DNA from: a virus
Virus record (IMG/VR): IMGVR_UViG_3300017769_000106
Location: 1 to 26,227 of that record
Length of the DNA: 26,227 nt
Reading direction: 5' to 3' (one strand)
Below are positions 15,866 to 24,062 of the stretch, piece by piece; within the stretch, counting starts at the first letter, position 1, and each line of letters opens with the position of its first letter. A program made the translations under genes and the position numbers. A model generated the notes under the pieces. It was not told the origin of the DNA, did no database searches, and saw only the letters and a list, made by a program, of their open reading frames with translations.

Positions 15866-18351
15866 CGTTTAAGAAATGTATAAGCGATGGAGTAACAGCC
15901 GGAGAGATTAGCCAGGAAAAAGCTGATGAAGTTTTAAATCTTTTCGATGAATTGTTTGAGCAATATAACAGGCAACTTGGCCCTGGCCCTGCTACATCGA
16001 GGGCGAGTATTGATGCAGCTAATGTAATGAAAAAACAGGTAATGGAGCGCAAACGCAGAACGATGCTCCAGGCGCAAACCTGGAAAAGAATAACATTAGA
16101 TTTAGAAAACTATAGAACAGCTGGAACTAAGCAACCAAGAAAAGATAAAGCTGCCCTGGCATTATTTGAACAGGACGAAGGATCTAGGTTTCTTAGCATA
16201 GCACAATTAGAAAAAGCTATTGAAAGAAGTGCGACCAGGAAAATGGATAAAGTCCTGGCAACTTTTAGAAGAGATCTCACTGGTCGAGTAAGAAACAAAG
16301 CCAAGCTCGAAAACATGATAAGAGAAACATTTGTTCCTGGAAGCACAAGAGATGCTTCAGCCAGGGAACTTGCCCAGGGCTGGCAAGAGGCGGCTGAGTA
16401 TTTGCGTAAACGCTTTAATGCTGCCGGAGGTGCTATTCCTAAAAGATCTGATTGGGGATTACCGCAACAGCATCATTCTTTAAAAGTGCGCCAGGCTGGA
16501 TATGAAGCCTGGAGAGATAAAATCACACCAATGCTTAACCTGGAAAAAATGGTTGATCAGCAAACAGGCCTGACGTTTTCTCCGCAAAAGTTAGAAGTAG
16601 CATTAAGAGATGTTTACGAAACAATAAGCACTGACGGTATGAGTAAGATTAAGCCAAGTGGTAGACCGTCTGGGCAAAAGGCAATGGCTAATCAACACGC
16701 AGAACATCGATTCCTGGTATTTAAAGATGCCGATACCTGGATGAAATATAATGATGAATTTGGCAACAGCAATCCATTTGACGTTATGATTGGTCATATC
16801 AGTAATATGTCCAGGGATATTTCATTTATGGAGCGTCTTGGCCCTAATCCTATGGCAACCAAAAACTTTATAAAAGACACGTTGCTTAAAGAAGGGGCAG
16901 ATGATCCCAAAGCTGTAGATCGTGCAAGAGTAGCCGGAAAAAAAGTTGATGAGCTTTATAACATCCTTCGAGGAACGCATAACACACCAGTTCATGGGTT
17001 CGTTGCAACAGCCTTTGCCGGAACCAGGCAGTTATTACAATCAGCTCAACTAGGGGCTGCATCGATCTCAGCAATTACTGACGTAAACTTTCAGCGTATT
17101 GCCAGGGCAATGAATGGTCTGCCACAAACGAATACACTCAGAGCATATTTAAAAGCCTTGTCTCCATTAAAAGCCGAAGAAAAGGGAAGGTTAGCGATAC
17201 GCCTGGGATTAACTGCCGAAGGTTGGTCATCGATCGCTTCAGCGCAAATGAGGTACACTGGAGATATATCAGGGCCAGAAGTTACCAGGAGAGTAGCTGA
17301 TTTTGTAATGAGAGCTTCTTTGCTGTCTCCAATGACACAAGCCGGAAGATGGTCATTTGGCATGGAACTCCTGGGAACACTAGCTGACAATGTAGGAAAA
17401 ACGATTGATGATATAGATCCTAGATTAAAACAATCTTTGGAAAGATACGGTATAGGATCTGAGAAATGGGATATCATGCGATCGACAGAGCTGTATGATC
17501 ATAAAGGTGCAAAGTTTCTAAGAGCTGAAGATATTGAGTTTAGAGATGACATAGATCCAAAGCTTGCCAGGGAATTAGCTACTAATCTTATGGCGATGGT
17601 AGAAACAGAAACAAACTTTGCTGTTCCTTCTACATCTATAAGAGGTCGAGCTGCTTTAACTGGTGATTTACCTCCTGGTACTATTGGCGGTGAACTTGTT
17701 CGATCGTTCGCAATGTATAAAAACTTTGGTGTTACCCTGGTTAATACTCATATTCTTAGATCAGCTGCTACGCCTGGCGCTATGGGAAAAGGTAAAGCTT
17801 TTACAAACCTAATTATTAGCACGACTTTAATGGGCGCTTTGGCTCTTCAATTAAAAGAAATGTCAAAAGGTAGAGATCCCAGGTCAATGGATACTGGAGA
17901 GTTTTGGGGAGCTGCATTTTTACAAGGCGGTGGTTTAGGTATTTATGGAGATTTTCTTTTCGCAGATCTCAATAGATTTGATCGAGGTTTAGGGGCAACT
18001 ATAGCAGGGCCAGTAGTAGGTTTTGCTGATGACGTTAGAAAGTTAACAGTAGGTAACATTTTCGAAGCTATCCAGGGCGAGGATACAAAAGCAGCAAGTG
18101 AGTTAATTTCTTTTGCTCAGCGATATACGCCTGGTGCAAGTATCTGGTATATGCGGTTAGGGCTTGAGAGATTAATATTTGACCAGGCTAAATTATGGGC
18201 TGATCCGGAAGCCAGGACAAAAATGAGGCGTATTCAAAAGAAGTATCAAAGAGAGTACGGACAAGATTTCTGGTGGCAACAAGGGAAAACGATACCGGAT
18301 CGTAGACCGGATCTAACCGAGGCAAATGTCAACAGATTATTTGGCAATTAG
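15862..18351 (+). CDS. Large internal virion protein with polyvalent-associated C-terminal region
   Basis: I start at ATG 15862, which forms an ATGA overlap with the preceding stop, giving 829 residues; TTG 15853 would add three residues but has no advantage. The protein is helical. The C-terminal third contains GELVRSFAMYKNFGVTLVN, a hydrophobic helix (IISTTLMGALALQL), a Gly-rich FLQGGGLGIYGDFLF segment and RYTPGASIWYMRLGLERL. This pattern is recurrent in very large podovirus core proteins and polyvalent-associated proteins of unknown function. By position and size it is a candidate for the largest ejected core protein (T7 gp16 counterpart), possibly forming the inner-membrane end of the DNA channel. 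No transglycosylase motif is seen. Confidence 0.7.
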   Translation: MTFKKCISDGVTAGEISQEKADEVLNLFDELFEQYNRQLGPGPATSRASIDAANVMKKQVMERKRRTMLQAQTWKRITLDLENYRTAGTKQPRKDKAALALFEQDEGSRFLSIAQLEKAIERSATRKMDKVLATFRRDLTGRVRNKAKLENMIRETFVPGSTRDASARELAQGWQEAAEYLRKRFNAAGGAIPKRSDWGLPQQHHSLKVRQAGYEAWRDKITPMLNLEKMVDQQTGLTFSPQKLEVALRDVYETISTDGMSKIKPSGRPSGQKAMANQHAEHRFLVFKDADTWMKYNDEFGNSNPFDVMIGHISNMSRDISFMERLGPNPMATKNFIKDTLLKEGADDPKAVDRARVAGKKVDELYNILRGTHNTPVHGFVATAFAGTRQLLQSAQLGAASISAITDVNFQRIARAMNGLPQTNTLRAYLKALSPLKAEEKGRLAIRLGLTAEGWSSIASAQMRYTGDISGPEVTRRVADFVMRASLLSPMTQAGRWSFGMELLGTLADNVGKTIDDIDPRLKQSLERYGIGSEKWDIMRSTELYDHKGAKFLRAEDIEFRDDIDPKLARELATNLMAMVETETNFAVPSTSIRGRAALTGDLPPGTIGGELVRSFAMYKNFGVTLVNTHILRSAATPGAMGKGKAFTNLIISTTLMGALALQLKEMSKGRDPRSMDTGEFWGAAFLQGGGLGIYGDFLFADLNRFDRGLGATIAGPVVGFADDVRKLTVGNIFEAIQGEDTKAASELISFAQRYTPGASIWYMRLGLERLIFDQAKLWADPEARTKMRRIQKKYQREYGQDFWWQQGKTIPDRRPDLTEANVNRLFGN

Positions 18352-18394
18352 AACAACATATGGTATAAGACAAACAAATCGAAGGATTATATAG

Positions 18395-19348
18395 ATGACG
18401 GCTACACCTATTAGTAATGTATCTAGGCGTGTTCAGTTTACCGGAAACACGACAACTGGCCCTTTTGCATTTACTTTCAACATATTAGCTGACAGTGATC
18501 TTATTGTTATTAAGAACACAACCACGCTTACAATAACTACTCAGTATACAATAACTACAAATTCAAATGGAACCGGATCAGTTACTCTTGGTTCAGCACT
18601 TGTGGCGTCGGATATATTAACAATTATCGGTGGCAGAAGCTTAGAGCGTACAACTGACTTTGTAACGGCTGGTGATTTACTTGCTTCAAGTTTAAACGAA
18701 CAGCTCGATAGCCTGGTTATTATGGCTCAACAGCTTGACGAAAAGGTTGGCCGATCAATCATAGTTAATGCTGGCGATGAGTCTGTAAGTCTGGAAATGC
18801 CGACAAAGGACAATCGTAAAGGAACCGTATTAGGTTTCAATGCAACAACAGGAGCGCCAGAAGCTGGTCCAACTATTGCAGATGTTCAAAGTTTAGCAGC
18901 AATAACAACAGATATTGGAAACCTTGCTGATATAGAAGATGGAACAGTAGCTACAGATGCAATTTCTGGTTTGGCTGCAATAAAAGCAAATGTAACAACT
19001 TGCGCTGGCATTTCATCTAACATAACTGCCGTTGCCAATGACGCATCTGACATTGGAACCGTAGCAACAGATCTAGCTGGATCTAACACAATAGGAACGG
19101 TTGTCTCTAACATCTCAAACGTGAATACCCTGGCTGGTATTTCTACAAGTTTGGCAGCTTGCGGAGCAATAAGTTCTGATATAACTACCGTTGCTAATGA
19201 TGCAACGGATATAGGGCTTGTTGGCGGGAGCATAGCAAATGTTAACTTAGTAGCATCAAGTTTAAACTCAGGCGCATTAACGGCTGTAAATGATTACGGA
19301 TCTGTTGCTAATGCAGTTGTCACCACCAACGATTACGGGAGCGTATAA
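18395..19348 (+). CDS. Tail fibre docking subunit (T7 gp17 N-terminal domain)
   Basis: A 317-residue protein whose first 120 residues match the virion-attachment domain of T7 tail fibres. The signs are SNVSRRVQFTGNTTTGPFAFTF, YTITTNSNGTGSVTLGSALVASD and RSLERTTDFVTAGDLLASSLNEQLDSLV. Residues about 165-300 are low-complexity Thr/Ala/Asp repeats, including two copies of an AGISSNITxVANDAxDIG-like unit, likely a trimeric fibre shaft. The end is a repeated NDYGSV. There is no receptor-binding tip; the next gene follows in a TAATG overlap and supplies one. An AAGGA ribosome-binding site lies eight bases before the ATG, after a 43-base spacer. Confidence 0.85.
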   Translation: MTATPISNVSRRVQFTGNTTTGPFAFTFNILADSDLIVIKNTTTLTITTQYTITTNSNGTGSVTLGSALVASDILTIIGGRSLERTTDFVTAGDLLASSLNEQLDSLVIMAQQLDEKVGRSIIVNAGDESVSLEMPTKDNRKGTVLGFNATTGAPEAGPTIADVQSLAAITTDIGNLADIEDGTVATDAISGLAAIKANVTTCAGISSNITAVANDASDIGTVATDLAGSNTIGTVVSNISNVNTLAGISTSLAACGAISSDITTVANDATDIGLVGGSIANVNLVASSLNSGALTAVNDYGSVANAVVTTNDYGSV

Positions 19349-21390
19349 TGGCTATACAAGTACAATTAAGAAGAGGCACGGCAACGCAAAATAATGCGTT
19401 TACTGGTGCAATAGGCGAACTTAGTTTCGATACAACCAACAAACAAATTCGTATCCATGACGGATCTCAAGCTGGTGGTTTTAAAATAGGAACAGGAGAC
19501 TTTCCTACTGGCACTGCTAACGTAGCATTAGGAAACACTGCTCTCGACAGCCTTGACGGAAGCAGCCCAGGCGGTAATAACGTAGCCGTTGGGCATAATG
19601 CACTTACTGCAAATACTACAGCTAGTAATAACGTAGCTGTTGGTAGCGGTGCATTAGCAACATCGACTACAGCAACAGATAATACTGCGGTCGGTTTTCA
19701 AGCATTAGCTGCAAATGATTCTGGTGCTGACAATGTGGCTGTTGGTGATGAAGCTGGACACGATATTACATCAGGTAGCAGAAACACAATACTAGGTTCT
19801 AAGGCTGGTGATGCTGCAACAACTACAGATGACACAACATTAGTTGGTTATGGTGCTGGTGGTGGTGCTATAATGACAGGCCATGATAACGTAGCTATCG
19901 GCTCTAATGCTTTAGCTGCCGCTACGTCAGGAAATAGTAATGTAGCAATAGGTAAAGATGCTGGTCTTGCAATAAGCACTGGCAGCAATAACGTAGCCGT
20001 TGGACATGAAGCATTAGAAACTGAAGATGGTAATGGTAATAATGTTGCTATTGGTTATCAAGCACTTAGAGTACAAAACGCTGGTGCTGATGCTAATAGT
20101 GTGGCTGTTGGATATCAAGCTGGACTAGCATTAACAACAGCCACTAGTAACACATTTATAGGCGCTCTTTCAGGTGATGCTGTAAATACTGGCTCTTTAA
20201 ATACCTTTGTTGGTACTGCTTCAGGTTCAGCAACAGATGATGGTGCTAGTAATACGGCAGTAGGAGCTTACGCTCTTGATGCTGGTAATTGTCAGGATCA
20301 TAATACTGCTATTGGTGCGGGTGCTTTAGGGGGTTCATCTTTTACTGGTTATGACAACACTATTGTTGGCAGTGATGCGGGTAATGGAATGACTACTGGT
20401 TACTCTAATACTTTTGTTGGTAAAACAGCTGGGCAATTAATTACAACAGGAAATGCTAATACGATTATTGGACGTTTTGATGGAAACCAAGACGGTCATG
20501 ACATGAGAACCGATAGTAACACTATAGTGATTTCTGACGGTTCCGGAACTGTCAGAACCATGATAAATAGCGAAGGCTATCAAAGAATTAAATCAGTAAA
20601 CGCTTCTATTGTTAGTGGCGCTACACATACTCATACTCACGATAATAATGATACTGATGGTTTTCTTTTTGAACAGCAACACGGTTCTTATGTTTCAAGT
20701 GCTGTAAAAATAAATGCTCATAGAGTTGCAAATTCTGGTTATGAAATGCTTTTAACAAGGTCTGGAAACAATGCAGACGTAGAGCATTATCTCAGGGGTG
20801 ATGGTAACGCATATGCTGATGGTTCATGGAACGGTGGTGGTGCTGACTATGCTGAATATTTTGAATGGTCTGATGGTAACTCTGATAACCAAGATAGAAC
20901 AGGTTATACAGTTGTATTAGATGGTAATAAAATTAAACTAGCTACAAGCGATGATGCAGCCGCTAATGTTATTGGAGCGGTATCTGTTAATCCCTCTGTT
21001 GTTGGTGATAGTGATATTCAGAGATGGAAAGGTAAGTATTTACTCGATGACTTCGGCGCTTATCAGACAGAGGAATACACTGAAACATGGTGGATTGATG
21101 AAAATAATGTCAAACAATCTTATAACACAGATAAAATTCCTGATGATGTTACCGTTCCTGATGATGCAACTGTAGATACTAAAGATGCAAAAGATAATAC
21201 GTTAGTCAGAAGAAAACTAAACCCAGACTACAATCCAGATACAGCGTATATTTCTAGAGAAGATCGTAAGGAATGGGCAACCATTGGTATGATGGGCAAA
21301 CTTCGTATTCGCAAAGGACAAAAAACTGGTGATCGTTGGATTAAGATGCGAGATATATCTGACACTGTAGAAGAGTGGTTAGTTAGATAA
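19348..21390 (+). CDS. Receptor-binding fibre: Mtd-like N-terminus, YadA-like repeats, Peptidase_G2 chaperone domain
   Basis: 680 residues in three parts. Residues 1-50 (AIQVQLRRGTATQNNAFTG, then IRIHDGSQAGGFKIGTG) match the N-terminal prism of the BPP-1 major tropism determinant. Residues about 77-370 are repeats of the NVAVGxxAL type, the left-handed roll of YadA-like adhesin heads. Residues 499-680 start ADYAEYFEWSDGN and continue with IGAVSVNPSVVGDS, WKGKYLLDDFGAY and a final NPDYNPDTAYISREDRKEW block. This matches the Peptidase_G2 intramolecular-chaperone domain, which trimerises the fibre and then cuts itself off. A His/Thr-rich turn (THTHTHD) links the repeats to the tail half. It probably contacts the host receptor. 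There is almost no CCWGG past codon 75. Confidence 0.85.
   Translation: MAIQVQLRRGTATQNNAFTGAIGELSFDTTNKQIRIHDGSQAGGFKIGTGDFPTGTANVALGNTALDSLDGSSPGGNNVAVGHNALTANTTASNNVAVGSGALATSTTATDNTAVGFQALAANDSGADNVAVGDEAGHDITSGSRNTILGSKAGDAATTTDDTTLVGYGAGGGAIMTGHDNVAIGSNALAAATSGNSNVAIGKDAGLAISTGSNNVAVGHEALETEDGNGNNVAIGYQALRVQNAGADANSVAVGYQAGLALTTATSNTFIGALSGDAVNTGSLNTFVGTASGSATDDGASNTAVGAYALDAGNCQDHNTAIGAGALGGSSFTGYDNTIVGSDAGNGMTTGYSNTFVGKTAGQLITTGNANTIIGRFDGNQDGHDMRTDSNTIVISDGSGTVRTMINSEGYQRIKSVNASIVSGATHTHTHDNNDTDGFLFEQQHGSYVSSAVKINAHRVANSGYEMLLTRSGNNADVEHYLRGDGNAYADGSWNGGGADYAEYFEWSDGNSDNQDRTGYTVVLDGNKIKLATSDDAAANVIGAVSVNPSVVGDSDIQRWKGKYLLDDFGAYQTEEYTETWWIDENNVKQSYNTDKIPDDVTVPDDATVDTKDAKDNTLVRRKLNPDYNPDTAYISREDRKEWATIGMMGKLRIRKGQKTGDRWIKMRDISDTVEEWLVR
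19573..20470 (+). repeat. Degenerate tandem repeats encoding YadA-like head units
   Basis: A unit of roughly 14-17 codons recurs across this stretch with the core AATAACGTAGCxxTTGG or close variants, for example near 19575, 19627, 19888, 19988 and 20039. Each unit encodes N-V/T-A-V/I-G-x-x-A-L/G. Copies differ mostly at third codon positions, so the array is old and kept by protein selection; it could still recombine to change length. Confidence 0.7.
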
Positions 21391-21599
21391 TGGAAAATGA
21401 AACTGTTTTAATTAATGAGGCTGAATATAGCCTGGAAGATTTTACTGATGAGCAAAAGACATTGCTTCACCATGTACAAGATCTCGATGCCAAGTTAGCC
21501 AACGCACGTTTTAACTTCGACCAGCTGAATGTTAGCCGCGAGGCTTTCGCTGAGAAGTTAGCCGCTTCCCTGGAAACAAAACTAGAAGCAGCGGAATAG
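21390..21599 (+). CDS. DUF6447-like small protein
   Basis: A 69-residue protein following the fibre stop by a one-base overlap. The pattern VLINEAEYSLEDFTDEQKTLLHHVQDLDAKLANARFNFDQLN is that of a small family (recalled as DUF6447): a short beta hairpin followed by two amphipathic helices that may pair as a coiled coil. It occurs after fibre genes in many phages. Function is unknown; fibre chaperone or cofactor is a guess from location. Confidence 0.65.
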   Translation: MENETVLINEAEYSLEDFTDEQKTLLHHVQDLDAKLANARFNFDQLNVSREAFAEKLAASLETKLEAAE

Positions 21600-21606
21600 G
21601 TGATAT

Positions 21607-22023
21607 GTGGATTTGCCCAAGGTTAATATAGCGGTTGCCGCAAGTGCGGTGGTAGCGATTGTTTCAACTGTGGGCGGTGGTATCTGGTACGCTAGTTCTC
21701 AAGCATCAATTATTGAAGCATTGCAGTCAGATTTAGAAACCCTGACTATTGAGAATAATGCAACTGACCGTACCAATTTGATCAGAGATGTAGAAGAAAA
21801 CACAGAACGAATAGATGAGATCATAGAATATATCATCGAAGTCGAAGAGGATGGTGGTGACACTATTGATGAAATCTATGAAGAGTTTGAAGATGTTTAC
21901 GAAACCCAAGAAGGTTTCCTACTCCAATTTAATCAGATCATCAAACTGCAAGCTAGGATTAAGACTCTAGAAAACACAATAGAATATCTTACAAGACGCC
22001 CGATTAACTCAGATGGGATGTAA
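21607..22023 (+). CDS. Membrane-anchored coiled-coil protein, lysis region
   Basis: A 138-residue protein starting at GTG 21607; TTG 21613 in frame sits at a better distance from AGGTGAT (21598-21604) and is an alternative. Residues about 7-29 (NIAVAASAVVAIVSTVGGGIWYA) form a transmembrane helix. The rest is a highly acidic coiled coil rich in Glu, Asp and Ile, with ELQ-type heptads towards the end. The plan of N-terminal anchor plus periplasmic coiled coil resembles an inner-membrane spanin (Rz-like), and the place just before holin and endolysin fits, but no spanin family motif is recognised. Confidence 0.6.
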   Translation: MDLPKVNIAVAASAVVAIVSTVGGGIWYASSQASIIEALQSDLETLTIENNATDRTNLIRDVEENTERIDEIIEYIIEVEEDGGDTIDEIYEEFEDVYETQEGFLLQFNQIIKLQARIKTLENTIEYLTRRPINSDGM

Positions 22024-22025
22024 GT

Positions 22026-22490
22026 ATGGACCCATTAACAATATTAGGAGTTGTGAAAACTTCTTTAGCCGCCGGCCGCACCGTAGCAAGTTTATCAAAA
22101 GAACTAGGCCAGTTTTTTGATGCAACAGATAATGCAAAAAAGAAGCTGCAGAAAAAAGGTGCATCTAGTGGTAGCGTAAATAGTATAGCAATGGAACGAT
22201 TTGCAGAATTACGCAAAATGGCCCAGGCAGAAGAGGACTTAAAAACGTGGATTTGTGATCCTAGAAATGGTCTAGGTCCATCCCATTGGCAAACTCTTTT
22301 AAAAATAAGAAGGGAAGTATTGCAAGAAAAGCGCGAAGCAGAAGCCCAGGCAAGGCGTGATGCTATAGAAGCTCAAGAGTTAGCTGTCACCCTAGCTGGG
22401 ATTTTCTTTTTGCTTACAGCCAGTGCGATTGGCTCAATAGCGTATCTCCATCACATGAAGTGGATAAATTTTTGGGATTATTTTAGATGA
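22026..22490 (+). CDS. Hypothetical protein with C-terminal membrane helix, marine-phage type
   Basis: A 154-residue protein starting DPLTILGVVKTSLAAGRTVASLSKELGQFFD, then a basic helical middle (KKKLQKKG) and a segment GPSHWQTLLKIRREVLQEKREAEAQARRDA. Residues about 118-142 form a hydrophobic transmembrane helix, ending in the short aromatic tail KWINFWDYF. I recall similar proteins in the lysis regions of marine phages without an assigned role. The topology suggests a cytoplasmic coiled coil anchored at the C-terminus. A spanin or holin-regulator role is possible but unproven. Confidence 0.65.
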   Translation: MDPLTILGVVKTSLAAGRTVASLSKELGQFFDATDNAKKKLQKKGASSGSVNSIAMERFAELRKMAQAEEDLKTWICDPRNGLGPSHWQTLLKIRREVLQEKREAEAQARRDAIEAQELAVTLAGIFFLLTASAIGSIAYLHHMKWINFWDYFR

Positions 22491-22660
22491 TTTATGTTTT
22501 GGTTTTTCTACATTTTATCAGTACAGATCGATTATATTATTATCAGATCGGAACTTATTCGGATAAAAATCAATGCCTAGAAGAAGCAGAAAAGGCAAAA
22601 ATAATGGTAACCCATCACTCGATGAAGGTAAGCTGCCTGACGATCAACGCCCAACAATAG
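22487..22660 (+). CDS. Small Cys-containing protein with hydrophobic start (overlapping gene)
   Basis: The ATG at 22487 overlaps the upstream TGA as ATGA and opens a 57-codon frame. The product begins with a hydrophobic stretch (MIYVLVFLHFI), then a YYYQIGTYSDKNQCLEEAEKA segment and a second Cys in KVSCLTI. The same plan (hydrophobic start, an aromatic strand, a Cys before a helix, a second Cys near the end) appears in the leftward 68-residue protein at 24572-24778 and in many tiny phage proteins. The overlap type and protein pattern favour a real gene, although the next gene overlaps it by 88 bases in another frame. Confidence 0.6.
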   Translation: MIYVLVFLHFISTDRLYYYQIGTYSDKNQCLEEAEKAKIMVTHHSMKVSCLTINAQQ

Positions 22661-22773
22661 TAGATCATGGAAAGAAGTTTGCAGCATATGATAAAAATGG
22701 TAGACTTATAATATTAGGATACGATCGAAAGATAGTTGAGGATTACGCAAATGACAGAGTTCGACAAACTTGA
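22573..22773 (+). CDS. Small hypothetical protein
   Basis: A 66-residue protein with a basic N-terminus (PRRSRKGKNNGNPS) and a compact end, TIVDHGKKFAAYDKNGRLIILGYDRK, that reads like a small beta-hairpin plus helix. There is no clear ribosome-binding site before the ATG, and the first 88 bases overlap the 57-residue frame starting at 22487. Its 3' end overlaps the next gene's ATG by 23 bases. It could be read through translational coupling. Family unknown. Confidence 0.5.
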   Translation: MPRRSRKGKNNGNPSLDEGKLPDDQRPTIVDHGKKFAAYDKNGRLIILGYDRKIVEDYANDRVRQT

Positions 22774-23065
22774 CACCGATAACAACGGATCATTATCGAA
22801 GGATGAATTTAGAGCATTGGCCATCGAGGATAGAAAACTTGTCATGTATGACAATGACGCTAAACGCAACCTGGAAAGAAAGCTTGTAACTATGTCAGCG
22901 CTGGGTCTTGTGTTGTATCCTTTTATAATTCTCTTAGCTTCTGTGCTGGGCTTCGATACGGCTGCTAGTTTAATAACAGATATAGCAAGCGTGTATGTTG
23001 TGGCTGCTTCGGGTACGGTGGTCGGCTACATGGGTGTAAACGCAATAAGGGAGAAGAATAATTGA
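22751..23065 (+). CDS. EF-hand holin-like membrane protein
   Basis: Starting at ATG 22751 (after TGAGGA at a normal distance) gives 104 residues; TTG 22736 would only prepend five. Residues 8-19 are a textbook EF-hand calcium loop: Asp8, Asp10, Asn12, Gly13, Ser14, Ser16 and Glu19. An acidic/basic linker and two hydrophobic helices (about 46-68 and 71-98) follow, with a short charged C-terminus. The two-helix membrane plan next to another holin and the endolysin suggests a class II holin or holin partner whose cytoplasmic or periplasmic part binds Ca2+. The EF-hand loop and helices are seen directly; the holin role is inferred from location and from similar marine phage proteins. Confidence 0.75.
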   Translation: MTEFDKLDTDNNGSLSKDEFRALAIEDRKLVMYDNDAKRNLERKLVTMSALGLVLYPFIILLASVLGFDTAASLITDIASVYVVAASGTVVGYMGVNAIREKNN

Positions 23066-23439
23066 TTGATAAGCTGATTGAACCCGTTAGTGGTCTACTC
23101 GGGAAGGTTATAAAAGACAAAGACCAGGCCGCAAGGTTAGCGCATGAGATTGCAACGATGGGTGAGAAACACGCCCAGGAACAAGTCATGGCGCAGCTGG
23201 AAATATTAAAGATGGATGCTCAAGGCAACTGGTTTCAATCGTCCTGGCGTCCACTTATCGGCTGGATCGGGGGCATATCCCTGGGCATAAACTACATGGT
23301 AGCTCCCATCGCAATGGGTTTTGGTTTCAGTATACCTCAAGCTGATATGTCAGTGATGATGCCATTACTGTTAGGTATGCTTGGTATGGGTGGAATGAGA
23401 TCGTTCGATAAGCTCAACAAAACGGATAGTAAAAAATGA
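23062..23439 (+). CDS. Holin of the gene-transfer-agent 3TM family
   Basis: A 125-residue protein starting at TTG 23062. The TTG overlaps the preceding TGA as TTGA and sits eight bases after AAGGGAG, so a non-ATG start is well supported. The N-terminal helix (IEPVSGLLGKVIKDKDQAARLAHEIA) is followed by the family signature NWFQSSWRPLIGWIGG (about 56-71) and two to three hydrophobic helices. This matches the holin family associated with gene transfer agent release. It would make holes in the inner membrane to let the endolysin out. Confidence 0.8.
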   Translation: MIDKLIEPVSGLLGKVIKDKDQAARLAHEIATMGEKHAQEQVMAQLEILKMDAQGNWFQSSWRPLIGWIGGISLGINYMVAPIAMGFGFSIPQADMSVMMPLLLGMLGMGGMRSFDKLNKTDSKK

Positions 23440-24062
23440 GTGACGCATTAAAAATATTACAAGCTAAGTGTGGCGTAAAAGACGATGGATCGTTTGGCCC
23501 CAATACAGCTAGAGCTATAGCAAAACATTATGAGCTATCTGATAAACGTGGGGCGCATCTTCTGGGCCAGGCTCACCACGAAAGCGGTGGCTTCAACCGT
23601 ACCAAAGAGGGTTTGTATTACAGTACGCCAGAAAGATTAATGGCTGTATGGCCTAGCCGATTTAAATCTGTAGAGGCTGCAATGCCCTACGCAAAAAACC
23701 CAGAAGCATTAGCTAACAAAGTATACAACGGACGCATGGGGAATGAAGAGGGTTCTAGTGACGGCTGGAAATTTTCTGGAAAAGGTTTCATTCAACTCAC
23801 AGGGCTTTCTAACTATAGATCATTTGCTAGTGATATGCGTATACCAGAAGTCGTAGATCATCCAGCGTTTGTTGAAACTGAGTATGCCTTTGAGTCGGCT
23901 CTGTGGTTCTTTAGGTCTAACAACCTGTTCACTATATGTGACAAGGGCGTTGATGATGATACAATCAAGGCTGTGACCAAGCGCGTAAATGGTGGTACAC
24001 ATGGTTTGAAAGATCGTATCGAGCAAACTAAAAAGATTTATGAGTGGCTAGGAGATGCCTGA
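23436..24062 (+). CDS. Endolysin, GH19 (chitinase-like) lysozyme
   Basis: A 208-residue lysozyme-type endolysin overlapping the holin by four bases. A short peptidoglycan-binding-like lead (ALKILQAKCGVKDDGSFGPNTARAI) precedes the GH19 fold. The catalytic Glu is Glu49 in HHESGGF. The pattern continues with YYSTPERLMAVWPSRF, VYNGRMGN, and then DGWKFSGKGFIQLTG (about 109-123), the substrate-groove motif; Lys replaces the common Arg in GRG. It would cleave cell-wall glycan strands after holin action. There is no signal peptide, consistent with holin-dependent release. Confidence 0.88.
   Translation: MSDALKILQAKCGVKDDGSFGPNTARAIAKHYELSDKRGAHLLGQAHHESGGFNRTKEGLYYSTPERLMAVWPSRFKSVEAAMPYAKNPEALANKVYNGRMGNEEGSSDGWKFSGKGFIQLTGLSNYRSFASDMRIPEVVDHPAFVETEYAFESALWFFRSNNLFTICDKGVDDDTIKAVTKRVNGGTHGLKDRIEQTKKIYEWLGDA

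Noticed and set aside
20951-21175. Rightward 74-codon frame in the fibre gene
   Set aside because: It is an out-of-frame shadow within the conserved Peptidase_G2 coding segment.
19348-21390. Diversity-generating retroelement target in the Mtd-like fibre
   Set aside because: Only the N-terminal domain resembles Mtd. The C-terminus is a Peptidase_G2-type domain rather than a C-type lectin, and no template repeat or reverse transcriptase is present in the window.
24044-24061. GTG start at 24044 for the gene after the endolysin
   Set aside because: It would overlap the endolysin by 19 bases and bury the GGAG ribosome-binding site inside the gene. ATG 24062 has that site at the right distance and a one-base overlap.
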